64,000 nucleotides of DNA from Linnemannia schmuckeri (Eukaryota > Mortierellomycota > Mortierellomycetes > Mortierellales > Mortierellaceae): assembly GCA_029449235.1 (NCBI GenBank), contig JANATG010000011.1, positions 650,001 through 714,000 of the forward strand, read 5' to 3'. The translations under genes were made by a program, and so were the position numbers. Under the pieces are notes generated by a model that saw only the letters and a program-made list of their open reading frames with translations, searched no databases and was not told the origin of the DNA. Below, piece after piece: positions 24,305-35,360 of this stretch; within the stretch, counting starts at the first letter, position 1; each line of letters opens with the position of its first letter.

Positions 24305-25091
24305 ACAACAGCCATAACTTTCGACAGTTTTTAAAGGATTTTTGAAGGGACCCTGCGCACAATATTAGAGAAAAATTCGGTTTCACAAAAAAAAGAGAAA
24401 AAAAAACTTTCAGACAGACCACTTGACATCCTGTTGACGAGAGACAAATGGGTACCCTCAAACTGACCTTCAAGGTAAGTGGAAGGACTCCCTTTAGCTC
24501 TTGTTTAGTCTGGTAGCGGGTGGGTGTAAAAGACTGTTTGCCTAAAGGAAAGACAAGGCAAGGACACAATTGGATCACAATTACAGGATGACGTCAATAT
24601 GGGTAGTGTGCAAAGATAAATTGCTTTTGGGGTTGAGCTATGGCATCTGCGTCTATTAGGATAGAATTGAACCCATACATACAACAACCGCGGGCTGGGG
24701 AACCCCCTAAAGACCTTAAATGCCCTGTCTCCCGCCACCGCACCCAGCGATCAACGGGGATTAGAGACGAAACCATCGAGAAGAAGGTTCCTTTATCCTT
24801 TTATCATCGATCACTTTGACTTTTTTGACTTTGACCACCTTTTTCCCCGGTTGAAGATTCCTTTATCCTCATTATTCACATCCTCATACTCGTCCACTCA
24901 AATCAACAAAGTTGTTCGTTCATTCATTACATTTTATTTTTTTTTCATCTCTTTTTTTACTCATTCCCTCAACTCGCATTTCACCTCCTGACTCTTTGTC
25001 GCCTCTTCTTCGAATACTCTCGTACATCAACGTCTCGTCAAACAGAACACCCAAAATACCCTTTCACAGTTGACAGTTGCTCTTGGTCTGA
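24305..25091. other. Intergenic region with an orphan start-exon-like sequence
   Basis: Holds the TCAIM 3' end and the ATPase 5' leader, which is rich in C and T (24780-25080). An ATG at 24448 opens nine codons (MGTLKLTFK) ending exactly at a consensus donor AAG|GTAAGT (24475), with an acceptor TTACAG at 24586 that would continue as DDVNMGSVQR and stop. It is too short to call a gene. Confidence 0.4.
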
Positions 25092-28000
25092 ATGGCGCAA
25101 AACAACACCCCTTCCGATGGAGCGGGATCCCACTACCTAGTAGATCAACAGCTTATACCACCCGTATCGGAGGAGGCTCCAAAGCAGCTCACATTCGCCC
25201 AGGCTGACGATAAAAACAAGGATACTTTTGTCAGTGTCCCTGGTGGTGGCACTACTCCAACAAACCCTGAGGGCTACTCCATTTACTCCAATATCAAGGA
25301 CGGCAAAGTAAACTGATCTACTTGACTCTAGACTGACATGTGGCTCTCCCATCAACCATGCTGACTACTCTCTTTTTGTTCTCTTTTTTTTCATAATCAT
25401 GACTCCCTTCGTTCACCATAGGCAAGTATAGAGCACCAGATCGAGATCAATGGCAAGTTGTTTTTCTCCATTTTTGCTATTGAAAACTCTAAATCACTGA
25501 CAGCACAGAAAAGGGTGGGCGAAGCATGCGCATACATCCCTTACTTTATGTTAACGGACTCTTTTCAATCGTATCCATAACTGTTTTTTCACAGTCGTGG
25601 ACCTGTTCGATGTCCAGAGCAACAAGGATATCTCCCTCGAAGAGGTCATGGATGGATTGCGATATGTGATGGAGTATCGCATCAAGGGTGGACGCTTCCC
25701 CAGTCTCGACTATGACATCATGAAGCGTCTTGCCGACGGTCTGCTCATGAACATGGGCAACTCTGGGAAGAAAAGTCGCTTCGGCGGTGGTACTATCCTC
25801 ACAGAGGAAGCCGATGTCGCCTTTCAGCTCTTTGGAGAGTTCATGCTCGAAGGTAAACTTTCTATGATATGCATATCAGTTTTTGTCGAGTTATGTCTAT
25901 CTTGTTAACTGCGAATACAAAGTACCTTCTCTAACCATAATACTTTCTTGGCCTTTTGTATAATAGTACAGGAGTTTCGTCAGGCAGTAGGAGAAAAGTC
26001 AGTCTCGGATCTTCGTCATGCGCTCAAATTAGATGTTCGTTGCGGGTCTGGATCTACTGAACAGGAGCAGCAAGCTGCCGTCGCCCTGATTGCCCTCTTG
26101 ACCACCAACTATCCCCAGTTCGCTGATTGGAAAGAGTTGGTCAAGCCTGAAGGTCATGGAGACGTTCAAAAGTGCATGCGAGAGCATGCAGATTATGTCA
26201 AGGCTGAGACCATGCCAGAAATTGGAGGCGTCATCCTCGCACCCCAAGGTAAGTACCTCTTATACATTGTCGCTATACCTACACACCACCCTATGATGAC
26301 TATTGCTAACCATATGTAGCATCCACCCTTTCTACCAGCACTTTGCTTTGATCGCAGGATAAAGCGTGTTCTGAAAATGTACAGAACATCGCTGCAGACA
26401 GGATTACCCTCCGAGGCCATCCCGGCACTGCAGGAGCATTATGGGCGGAATGTTCTCCCACAACCCCCTCGCACATCTGTCTTCAAAATGCTCTGGACCC
26501 AGTTTACCGACTTTATGATTCTGCTTCTCTTGGCCGTCGCAGTGTTGATGGCAGCCACCAAAGACTTTATTCCCATGGCGGTTTTGCTGATCGTTGTCGT
26601 CCTTAACGCCATTATTGGATTCACTCAAGAGTACAAGGCAGGAAAGGCTCTGGATGCACTAACCAAGTTGTCGGTTCCCAAGGCCCAGGTTCTCCGCGAT
26701 GGTGCTACCTCTATGATCAACTCGGAAGAATTGGTCCCCGGCGACGTTGTTATTATGGAGGAGGGAGAGTCTGTTCCAGCCGACTTGCGACTTGCGGAGG
26801 TTTCACAGCTGGAGATCATCGAGTCTATCTTGACAGGAGAGTCTGTTGCTGTTGTCAAGGACCCCAAGGAGATCAGGACCCTAACTCGCAAGTTGCCTAT
26901 TGGAGACTGCAAAGGAAACGCCTTCATGTCAACCGTTGTCGCTAAGGGTCGCGGCAAAGGTATTGTTGTCCGCACGGGGCGTCTGACCGAGATGGGGAAA
27001 ATTAGTGCCGCCATTACCGGCCACGTCAAGGTCCTGACCCCTGTCCAAAGGAAGCTCGCTGTCCTCGGCAAACTGCTTGTCGTCTTTGCTATTGTTCTGT
27101 GCGCTGTCATGGCTGGCATCAAGATTGGATATCATCATCCCACCGGAGAGAGTTTGAAGGTCGCATTGAGGTACGAACAGCTCGTCTCTTTTGAAACTGC
27201 GAACTAACTGAGGGACGTTGACAAGACATATCGGCTGACACCATATCCTTTTCTACTATGTATCACAGTTTGGCCGTCTCTGTCATTCCTGAAGGTTTGG
27301 TGGCGGTCGTGACAGTTACGATGGCCCTTGGAGTCCGTCGTATGGCGTCCAGAAAGGCAATTGTCCGTACCCTGCCCGCGGTCGAGACTCTTGGTAGTGT
27401 CACCTTTATCTGCTCGGACAAGACTGGTACTTTGACAGAGGGAAAGATGGGTGCAGCTGAACTCTGGACAAGCGATGGTGTGACCTACGGATTCACCGAA
27501 AGTACAAGCCTGGACCCTAATAAGGGTGACGTGACTCTCAAAGCCACCTCCGGAGATTCACCTCAAGTCCTTGGCAAGACGTTGGATCAAGTCCCGGCTC
27601 AGATGCTCATCTCTCTCATGGTTTCGTCTCTTTGCAATAACTCTTCGGTGGTCTTGAAAGAAAATGACGAACATGAACAAGTACGCGTTGATACCCCAGA
27701 TAAGGACAAGGAGGTGGAACCCGCCGCAAGCGTGCCTGGTGTTGTCGAGTGGAAGGGAATTGGTGATCCAACTGAGGTCGCCTTGGTGGTTGCTGCTCAA
27801 AAGGCTGGTTTCCCCAAGACATTCTTTCACGAGCTCGGATACACTCGTATTTACGAACAGGCCTTTGATAGCGAGCGAAAGGTCATGAGTGTCACCTACA
27901 AGGCTCCTCTCGACACTGCGTCCCCTGCAGGTGAACACTACGAGTTTGTGCTAGCCAAGGGTGCTCCTGAGGAGATTTTGAACAGATGCATCGGATACTT

Positions 28001-29689
28001 GCCCACCGTCACGCCCGGCTCCCTTGCATCTCCCTTGGATGTCCTAAGGCCCAGTCAAGTCGAGCTGACCCAGCCTGTTACCGAAGGCTTCCACGACCGT
28101 GTCTCTGAGGCGTCTGGCAAGATGGCAGACGGAGGTCTCCGTGTGCTTGGACTGGCTTACAAGAAGGTTTTGATCAACGGCGGTGGTGCTTTGGATAATG
28201 GCTTTGACGATGGATTAGACAAGTTCAACAGCATGAAGAACAAGAAAGAGGCTGCTCCTGAATCACACAAGCCTACAGAGGTAGATCTCTTGACCGCCGC
28301 GAATGTGAACAACGATGATGATGATGACGACGAGGAAGACGTGCCCCCAGGATATGCCGAGAGCGACTTGATCTTCTTGGGACTTATTGGATTGATCGAT
28401 CCTGCGCGTGCTGGAGTCAAGGAGAGTGTACGGATATGTAAGGAGGCCGGTATCACTGTAGTCATGATTACCGGAGACCACATCAAGACTGCATCTGCGA
28501 TCGCTAAGGAGCTGGGTATTTTGGAGGAAGGTGGACGTGCTATCAAAGGTGAGGAGCTGGATCTGTTGTCTGAGCAGGCTATTGCCGAGCTTAAGCCCTT
28601 CCCCAACGTCTTTGCCCGTGTCTCGCCCGACAACAAGCTGAAGCTCGTTACTGCTTTGCAGAGTCGCGGCGAATCCGCCGCCATGACCGGAGATGGTGTC
28701 AACGGTACGTTCTTGTCGGTTATTATATTTGATGATTGTTTACTATCCGCGAGTAATCTGTCATTTTGTAACTAACTCATACATTACTGTGTGCCACTAT
28801 TAGATGCTCCGGCTATCAAGGCTGCCAATGTCGGAGTGGCAATGGGTATTGCAGGAACGGATATCACCAAACAAGCAGCCGATATTGTGTTGGCCAACGA
28901 CAACTTCAATACCATTGTCGAAGCTGTTGAGGAGGGTCGTCGAGTGTTTGATAATATTCTCAAGTTCATTGTCTATCTCCTCAGCTGCAACTGCGCCGAA
29001 ATTTTCCTCTTCCTCCTCTGTTCCATCGTCAACGTCGATCTCCCCTTTACTGTCACCATGATCTTGTGGGCCAACATCATCGGTAAGATCTTGCCTTATA
29101 ATCCATTGCCGCAATGAAATGATTGACATGGCTGTGATTGTCCACTACTAATCACGCTCTATTTTCAACGCTTTTTCATATAATACTAGCTGATGTACCC
29201 CCTGCTATGGCATTGGGAGTTGAGCCTGCCGAGCCAGGTCTAATGAATCGGAATCCACGCTCTCTTAAGAGGGGTATCTTGACATACACGTCTCTCGGAG
29301 TGATCGTCTTCCAGTCCATGTCGATGATGCTTCTGACATTCGGAGTATATATGTGGGCAGACAAGTCTGAGGGCCATCTCGACTATGCCCATGCCGAGGC
29401 GTTCACCTTCCTGACTACACTCCAACTCCTTCAGGGATTTCTGTCAAGAACCATGCGGACGTCTGTGTTCAAAGTCAATTTTTTTGGCAACCAGTGGATG
29501 CTCTTTGGCGTTCTGCTGAGTTTCGTTCTGATGTTGATCGGTATCTACACGCCAGGCTTTAACGGCATTTTGAACTTGGTTCCTGTCTATGGTCGGACGT
29601 GGGCCAAGGTTGCTGTTGGGTGTGTTATCATGGTTTTCTTGAGTGAGATGGAGAAGCTTGTCCTCCGACGAACTGGCTGGACCATCTAA
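25092..29689 (+). CDS. P-type (type II) cation-transporting ATPase with EF-hand-like N-terminal extension
   Basis: ATP-driven cation pump of the membrane, Ca2+-ATPase (IIA/SPCA-like) or related Na+/K+ type. Eight exons: 25092-25307, 25422-25452, 25595-25852, 25967-26248, 26339-27170, 27269-28704, 28804-29082, 29190-29689, giving 1277 residues, some 250-300 longer than usual. Motifs in order: ILTGES, VIPEGL in M4, phosphorylation site CSDKTGTLTEG (Asp ~590), AKGAPEEIL, DPARAG, VMITGDH, GDGVND (made at a splice junction), then M5 SCNCAEI and M6 NIIADVPPAMALGVEP. The Asn and Glu of M5 and the Asn/Asp of M6 match Ca2+-ligand positions, but the Thr next to the M6 Asp is Ala, so specificity is open. 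An EF-hand-like loop lies at ~88-99 (DVQSNKDISLEE). Intron 2 is read as GC-AG (AATG|GCAAGT). An AATAAA lies at 29704. Confidence 0.92.
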
Positions 29690-29703
29690 AATGATCAATT
29701 GTA

Positions 29704-29709
29704 AATAAA
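29704..29709 (+). terminator. Polyadenylation signal AATAAA of the ATPase gene
   Basis: AATAAA fifteen bases after the stop codon, followed at 29735-29758 by 24 consecutive T. Function is inferred from position. Confidence 0.5.
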
Positions 29710-29734
29710 ATTTGCGTAATTTGATACGCCACCA

Positions 29735-29758
29735 TTTTTTTTTTTTTTTTTTTTTTTT
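29735..29758 (+). repeat. Homopolymer (T)24 between ATPase and CENP-H genes
   Basis: Uninterrupted T run in the 172-base gap between two genes on the same strand. Confidence 0.95.
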
Positions 29759-29861
29759 ACATACTTGTGACAAGCAATTTCTAATAGACTCAGTGGAGGC
29801 TCATCCACACGAACGAAAAGTACACTCCTTCGCTTCAGCATCAACCGAATTACACAAAACC

Positions 29862-31754
29862 ATGACCTCTACAGCAGCAGTAGCAGCAACAACGCCGGAT
29901 GCAGCACTGATTAATACACTTGAGGCACAGGTCCTCCAACTTGCAGATCACGAGGCGTGGCTGGATGCACAGATTCGGGAACTGGAATTCGCCCTCGACA
30001 ATGGTACATCATGCAAACATCAAAACAACGAGACCTTTGCTCTCTGGATACCATGCACCCTTTTTTTGCTGGGACAACGAAGATGCGTACCTCACCTAAC
30101 CTCAAACTTGCGAAAACCTTGCCCCTGTTCTTTTTAGATAAGATGGAACCCATGGAGGAGGGTGAGGAGGATATGTCGATTGAGGACGTCAAGTATGCGT
30201 TGGAACTGAGGATTGATACATTGAAGCAGGAGCTAGCCGTTGCTGCTGCATTAGAGACTGTTCGGATTAAAGTCATCAATAGGTATTGTATTATTACTAG
30301 TTTAGACAAACAGCGACGCGGGTTGTCTGCTATTGTTTGTGGATGGCTCCATAATTCTACGGACTATAAAAAAAGATAAGGAGAGAAGAGCCAGGCCTTG
30401 ACGAAAACTGCAATGAAGACGTGAAATTAATAGACATCTGTGTCCATTCACTTGTCCCCCGTAATAGTGCACACTCATTACCTGTTGTGTTGAGAAGTTT
30501 ATTCAAACAAGACTATGACCAGGACGAAAAGTAAGACTACCTTCTTTTTTATACATCGGATCCGCAGTACAGTTTCTACTAAGGAGATGAATATCAACAC
30601 CAAGAGAACCCAAGTTTGCTTACACAACTATTCGGATTTTTTTCCTTTTTTCTTTTGCTTAATGTCCAGGATTCTAGCAGATGCGATCAACAAGCGCGAT
30701 GAAGCGGTCTCAGAGTACTTACACATCCATAAAGACTTGCAGACCGCAAGGAATGACCTTGCAGAAACCCAGGTCAAAGTTTTAGGTAAAAGAAAAAAAT
30801 CTTACTGCAAAATTAATTCCGCATATTATTATTAGTACGTTGTATGAGCTAGAACGGGTGAACGTGTGCAGGGCACTAACCGACCCAGCCGCCCGACTCC
30901 TGTTCATTTTACGCTATTCCGTCTTTTTGTGGTTTTTTTTGTTCTAGACCTTCAAGATGAGAATCGTAGGCTTGCACAGGCATTGGCACACGAGACTGCG
31001 GCTATCAAAGAAGAGGCTACATCTCAAGAGGCCGTCAGCAATCGTAGGATGGCTCAAAGGTAAACTTCAGCACACGCGCCTCCCGCATTCAATCATCTCT
31101 TTTCAACTTCGTTCTTTTTTGCGCTACTACCTTTTGTTGGTGATGGTAGTGAGTTACAGACAGGAGAAGAAGCAAGAGAGTGTGAGAAAAAAAAAAAGGG
31201 GGGGGGGGGGGGGGGGAAGAAGCAATGAATGGTGTCGATGATCCTACAGTTTGTTGTTAACAAGATTCGTCCTTGGTATGCCATATTTTTTTATTCCTCT
31301 TACTTAGAATCGAAGAGGAACTGAAGACGATTACTATCAAGTACAATGTTGTGTCGAATGTATTACAGGTAATGGAATCATGTCATTCTCTCTTCCATCC
31401 ACACCCTTTCATCTTCGTCTTGGAGCGTGCGTCGCTCTTTTTCGCGCTATTCAAAAAAAAAGTTCGCTGAAAGAGTTGTAATAAGAGGCAACTCTTTTTA
31501 GCACCTCCTTGTTGTTCTTGTTGTTCTTGTGTCCAGAAATGAAAAATAGTTATATTGACCCAAAGATGGCCCATGCGGGTGGACCTGAGTTGGTCCGTCG
31601 GTCCGTCGCGCGCCTTGTTTTATTTCTTTTTTTAACTTCTTGCATACTTGGTTTTGTAATGATTTAGGGTCTGTTGTTGGAGAGTGGAGTAGATTGGTCG
31701 AACGACCCACATTACTTAGATGTGATGCTCAAGCTGAAGTCTGCCTCTGACTAA
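29862..31754 (+). CDS. CENPH: Centromere protein H (CENP-H), inner kinetochore
   Basis: Coiled-coil subunit of the constitutive centromere-associated network, acting at the kinetochore. Six exons: 29862-30003, 30138-30282, 30670-30785, 30948-31059, 31308-31368, 31668-31754, giving 220 residues (human CENP-H is 247). The whole middle is predicted coiled coil (for example DVKYALELRIDTLKQELAVA and QDENRRLAQALAHETAAI). The C-terminus carries the family signature: VLQGLLLESGVDWSNDPHYL then DVMLKLKSASD. It parallels the family's 'hydrophobic-x-S-x-V-x-W-x-x-D-P' ending. All introns are GT-AG and phases agree. Intron 4 contains an A11-G19 tract. The start is the first ATG of an open exon only 172 bases after the ATPase stop. 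The yeast counterpart is Mcm16/Fta3. Small exons make it easy to miss. Confidence 0.78.
31198..31216 (+). repeat. Poly-G tract (A)11(G)19 in CENP-H intron 4
   Basis: Eleven A followed directly by nineteen G. It can form a G-quadruplex on the coding strand and in the pre-mRNA. Confidence 0.9.
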
Positions 31755-34700
31755 TTCTGCATACGACAGACGGCTGACTGAGACTTTTGGGGTTGAAGTG
31801 AGGGGTGGACGACGCATGAGAATAAATCACCATAATCATAGCAGTAATAAAAGTTCTCTGTCTTTGAGCCATTGAAACCTAAGGGCGGAGTGCGAGAAAA
31901 AGGCGAGAGCGAGAGCAAGAAAGTAGAGAGTGGATGGTGAACCATGCTCAATGACTTGTGCTCTTTTGACATGTCTTGGTTTGATTTGATATGATTTCAA
32001 TGAGAGATGTGCGTGTGCGTGTGTGCGTGTGCGCGTGTGCGCTGTTTTCTTGATTTGCCAGGCATGGGGTGAGGGGTTGGATGGTAGGAAGATGGGCTAA
32101 GAGTTTTCAAAGACCGACACAGTAGCATCTTTCTCTTCTTCGTGCCTTTCGCCCATCGGTGGTTTTGGAAATCAACCCAACTGTCAATGCACTGTTTCTT
32201 GCAGTTGTTATCCTACCTGCCGAGATGTAAGGGGGTGGGGTGTAAGTGAATGGGTCGATGAGTGAAGATTGCTGCAGTCCGTCCATTCCTCTCCTTCTTT
32301 CTTTCCTACCTGTAATTCTCCTGTCCGGCCCATCACAAGACAGCACAAGAAAGACATATCACAGGTGCACTGAAATCCTTTTCGGACATTCATGTGTCGA
32401 TGGGATTGTGGGTAGCCCAAGCCAAACACTGACTGGTTGACAGATACTCTCAAGAAGTCCATGAGGATTAGCTTGAATTAAGTATTTATTTTGATAGATA
32501 AAAGCTTGTCGACCATTGTTTACCGTCAGGTGTTCGTTGCAAAGACGAAGGGAAAGAAAAACACATGAAAGCTAATTTGATGTTTCCCAGCGACGGGATT
32601 TCCGCGTGCTATTTTCGCTTCCTACCTCCAAGCATATGGAATGAAGAGGAGGAGGAAGGAATTGGCCCATGCCCGCTGCCACCTGTGTGTCTCCGTCTCT
32701 GTGTTCTTGAATAAATTGTCCCATTAAACAGAGTTGACGACATGCATGCAGAGTAGTTGAGAGGACGAGAGAGACGGTAAAGCTGGGTTTCTCTGCCAAG
32801 AGAGAAGTAACAGTGGAAGGGCTTTTCTAATGCTTAATGGCTATTAATATGACACAGAAGTAATGGTGACTGACAGTCGGCCGAAGGACAGGGAAGTTAT
32901 AGGGCTTTTGAGGCGTTTTACTTGCGCTTTTTGTCATTGCGCTTGTTATCATTACCCTTCGTTCCTTCCACGTCAACTGCAATGCAGTGCAGGTCGGGAA
33001 GGGCATTTGTGTTTGCAATTGCAATTTTTAGAACCTCGTCCCGCGTTCCCTGTCTCCTTCCCTTTTCCTATTTCTTTGTGTTCTCCTTGTGCTGCCATTT
33101 GTTTTGTTTATTGTTCGATCGCACCTCCTCGGATCCCAGAGAACTCCGTCAGAGACGGTACTTTTGTATGGTCAATTATGATGCATGTTAGGAAAAGGAA
33201 AGGGGGAAGGGTGGGATGATAATCGAGTTCAAGGGTTGTTGTTATTGTGATCGTTTGATTGTTGGCACGGGCATAATGGGATTATGGGCAGGGAGAAGAA
33301 AGGGGAGGGAGGAGAACAAGGAGGAGGAGGAGGAGGAGGAGGTGGTGGAGGAGGAGGAGGAGTAGCGATGTTGGCTGTTGTTAATATGTTGATAGCTACT
33401 TTCTGATGTGTACAATGTGGGCAGTGGTGAAGGAATTCTCTACGCTGATCTGCACCGTATCTAGTTTAGGACAACCCTATCCTACCCTACCCATTAACCC
33501 ATCTGATCCGCTCAGGCGCCATCAGTAGATGACTTTCTGTTCCTGAAATATCATCTTATCTTATTTGCTGCCTGTGCCCACCTCCTATTGCTTATGATGA
33601 TTCCCGATTGTCATAGTCGCATTGATTGATTGAGTGGATTTGGCTGTTTAGTGTTGGTCGTTTGTTGACGTTTGTTTGCTGTCAAGGAAAAGAAAAGGAA
33701 AGTCAGGATATTGTCAGCAGTCGTTCGCTTTTGGTCAATTGGAGATGGCTAGTGGTGCTGCTTACAGCACCATGTGCCCTTCCGCTTTGTTTTTAATGTC
33801 TCCGGTGCAAGGTTGACCCCTATTCTTTTCCTTCCTTCGCTCGTTCTCTCTTTCTCACCATGTGTGTAGGATTGTATTCATCTATCCAACTCCCCCTTGT
33901 GATGATGATAGCTAGTCCGTCTCAATTGCTTGGGCCTCCTGTGAAGCAGTCTATCGAACGACAGACAAACAGACCGATAAAAAATGAAAAAAGAAGGAAG
34001 GCTAAGGAACAGAAGAGAAGGAAAACCCTAAGCCAAGTTCAGTTGCCGCAAACACTTTAAAAGACAAGACTTATCCCCCGAGAGGTTTTTGCTCGTTCTT
34101 CTTTCTTCCTTTTACCTATTTGTCCCTTTCCATTTGCTCTCTCTCTCTCCCTCTTGGCAACCCAAACAACAACAGCAACAACAACCATATCTGTCATCAC
34201 CCATATCTTCTTCCTTGTCACCCTACCAACCACAATCACCGCCACTCCTACCACTACCCCCACTTCATCTTCCACCAACAACCCCTTTCTTCCAGGCTTA
34301 CTCTTGATTTCTTTCCCTCGCTTCTTCTTCTTCACCATCCTCCATCCCATCCCTCACACTTCAATTCCTACCCAATTTCATATGTATGTATCCGATACGT
34401 AATACCAATGACCATTGGATTCAATAGCTCATTATTTTTTGCCCATTTTCATTTTAGAGACCATCGCTCTCATCCTTCCCTCGTGGTCCTTCTGCTTTCT
34501 TATTGTTCTTTTTGCCCTACTGTTCATTATCCATTCTGATCCCGTCCTCGCTCTCCTCGGCATTCATCTGCTTTTTGTTGTATATCTTTTTACCCACCCT
34601 TTCGCACAGTTGTTTGCTTCTTTGTTCCTTTTCTCCCTTTTTCTCCTCCTCTTTGCCCTTCCTCCCCTCTCACTCCCAACGAGAAAAGACAACCGCCCCC

Positions 34701-35360
34701 TTCCACCGCCACCACCCCTCTCGAGAATACCCAAGAAACGAAATAGCAATACCCGACACTGCACTCCTCTCCTCCTCTCCCTGCAGTCTATCTACAATAA
34801 CCACTTCCCTTCCTCTTTCTTTCATCATCCCCAATTCACTCATTTCCACCCCTTTCACTCTCATCATCCTTCATCACTGCCCCTTTCTTCTCTTGTCTTT
34901 TTATTTTAACGACCCAAATAACAACGCATAAAAAAACAGTTATCCTGTCTATCCCTGCATTCTCGCTATTCGCCCTTTTTTTTTCTTATTGCCTGAGTAT
35001 TTTACTTTGCCCCCTGACAACAACAAAAAAAGGACGCATATCCCTTCCTCAACACCGACCCGCCGTCGTTTGTCTTGCTGTAGGTGTTCACCGTTTTAGC
35101 TAAAAGGGGCCCGACCTCTTCTTGTCATTCTTTCTTCTTATTTTGCTTGTCCGGATTCTTTCCTCCCTCATTTTCTTCGCTATCACTCACTCTTCACATT
35201 TGTACAGTGTCTGCTCTCCCACTTCGTCCTCTCCCTTATCAATCCACTAACATCTTCTGCACATATATCTTGCCCAACCCCTTTTCTCACTTGTAAATAG
35301 CAAAAGAGCAAAATTCCCCCCGCCCTTCCCTTTCCATTTTCCAAGCGATATCTATACAAA
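31755..35360. other. 3.6-kb non-coding region; pyrimidine-rich leader before 35361
   Basis: No protein gene that I can support; open frames here are short and biased by simple sequence. A GT/GC-rich alternating tract lies at about 32010-32042 and a GGA-type repeat at 33319-33362. From about 34080 to 35340 the plus strand is almost pure C/T with few G. That suits a long 5' leader or core promoter of the gene starting at 35361. Confidence 0.5.
33319..33362 (+). repeat. GGA/GGT trinucleotide repeat
   Basis: Purine-rich imperfect trinucleotide array (AGG/TGG units) in non-coding sequence. Confidence 0.85.

Noticed and set aside
31093..31284. Minus-strand frame with Pro and Phe runs
   Set aside because: It is produced by the A11-G19 tract in a CENP-H intron.
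33860..34931. Several overlapping Ser/Leu/Phe/His-rich plus-strand frames
   Set aside because: C/T-only sequence lacks stop codons by composition; there are no domains and no consistent frame.
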